Assembly (NCBI GenBank): GCA_964528095.1
Contig: CAZGSG010000128.1
Location: 1-15,259 of the forward strand
Direction: 5' to 3'
Length of the DNA stretch: 15,259 bases
Source of the DNA: CAZGSG01 sp964528095
GTDB taxonomy: Bacteria; Bacteroidota; Bacteroidia; Chitinophagales; Chitinophagaceae
Shown here: positions 14,752 through 15,259 of the stretch, piece by piece
How positions within the stretch are numbered: the stretch's first letter is position 1
Layout of the letters: each line of letters opens with the position of its first letter
Notes under the pieces: model-generated
Seen by the model: the letters and a program-made list of their open reading frames with translations, nothing else
What the model was told of the DNA's origin: nothing
The model's database searches: none
Made by a program: the position numbers and the translations under genes

Positions 14752-15259
14752 ATGAAATCAGGTTTGCTAGTTTTATTTGTTACCTGCTCTTTTTTTTCAT
14801 TTTCGCAGGCCCCAAAAAATTTCCGGCTTAGCGGCAGCATAGATAAAACCTATACAGGAAAGATCTTTATCAACTATTCAGTTAATGACAGCACCACTAT
14901 TACCGACAGTAATGTGGTAAAAAATGGAATATTCGCATTTGATGGTTTTATCAGTGAACCCACAGAAGCAATGCTGCATATGGGCTACGGAAGCTCGCCC
15001 GGGTGGATCTACCTGGACAGCAGTACTATGTTTATACACACGGAACAGTTTTCTGTTATACAGGGTGGTAAGACGATACAAGGGCTGAAGCTGGTTACGG
15101 TGGAAGGTTCTGCCAGTGAAAACTTAAAAAGAAATTTCAGTGTGTTCTGGAAGGCATTAAACGCATCATCAAAAAATGACTCGCTAAAAGCCGTTATGCT
15201 GTTTGACACACTCAGTAAATTTTTACGGGAACATCATTCTCATAATCCTCCCACCTTTT
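14752..15259 (+). CDS. DUF4369-containing exported protein, N-terminal part only (runs off the window)
   Basis: 169 codons are visible from the ATG at 14752 without a stop. A signal peptide (about 1-20, MKSGLLVLFVTCSFFSFSQA) is followed by a DUF4369-like beta domain (FRLSGSIDKTYTGKIFINY ... NGIFAFDGFISEP). Proteins that start this way usually carry a C-terminal thioredoxin (AhpC/TlpA) domain, which would lie beyond the window. The gene follows the TlpA-like gene on the same strand but has its own consensus promoter. The call as a relative of that gene rests on the signal peptide plus domain wording; the oxidoreductase part is not seen. Confidence 0.8.
   Translation, partial: MKSGLLVLFVTCSFFSFSQAPKNFRLSGSIDKTYTGKIFINYSVNDSTTITDSNVVKNGIFAFDGFISEPTEAMLHMGYGSSPGWIYLDSSTMFIHTEQFSVIQGGKTIQGLKLVTVEGSASENLKRNFSVFWKALNASSKNDSLKAVMLFDTLSKFLREHHSHNPPTF

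Overview
The window looks like a chromosome segment of a Bacteroidota bacterium, probably Chitinophagaceae or a relative. The evidence is promoter boxes of the TTTG / TAnnTTTG type, DUF4369-thioredoxin lipoprotein-like proteins, a TPR-histidine kinase with an N-terminal signal peptide, an Arm-DNA-bind/SAM-like tyrosine recombinase of the Bacteroidota type, few Shine-Dalgarno sequences and roughly 40% GC. The genus is inference.

Positions 1 to about 8663 are a mobile, defence-rich island beside a tRNA gene. The window opens inside the 3' part of a tRNA (anticodon loop reads CCG, so probably Arg) followed by its terminator. Then come four copies of a paired motif, gtttacg(g), always with 12-bp spacing: 143-162, 2855-2874, 7284-7303 and 7470-7489. 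The first and fourth share a 30-bp identical block. The second and third share a different upstream box (gtatttgacacgtt) and the same layout. The fourth lies directly before a tyrosine recombinase gene. I read them as arm-type binding sites of that recombinase family. They mark left ends (1st, 4th) and right ends (2nd, 3rd) of elements stacked at the tRNA.

Cassette 1 (138-2878) has no integrase and carries two genes: a HEPN-domain protein with an RDEVAH motif and a 579-residue protein with a PD-(D/E)XK nuclease motif. The next stretch (2879-7303) carries a minus-strand Abi_2/AbiD-F-type HEPN gene (RNRIAHHE). Divergent from it is a very well-formed promoter-small RNA-terminator unit on the plus strand. 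Then follows a 978-residue single-chain protein joining an HsdR_N-like nuclease domain to a STAND/NACHT-like NTPase and a long C-terminal region (Avs/bNACHT-like architecture). So each cassette pairs a HEPN RNase-like protein with a PD-(D/E)XK nuclease. The recombinase at 7520-8663 is dead: two frameshifts, an in-frame stop and no catalytic tyrosine.

From 8664 on, the content looks like ordinary chromosome: a TPR two-component histidine kinase of the HisKA_3 class, a secreted class C beta-lactamase-like serine hydrolase, a TlpA-like thioredoxin-fold protein with an N-terminal DUF4369, and the start of a second DUF4369 protein cut by the window end and preceded by a consensus promoter. Between them are a possible degraded minus-strand gene, several palindromes and a hairpin repeat.

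The most interesting content is the integrase-less HEPN/nuclease cassette bounded by recombinase arm sites, and the small RNA unit next to the Abi gene. All functional claims here come from reading motifs; no database search was run.
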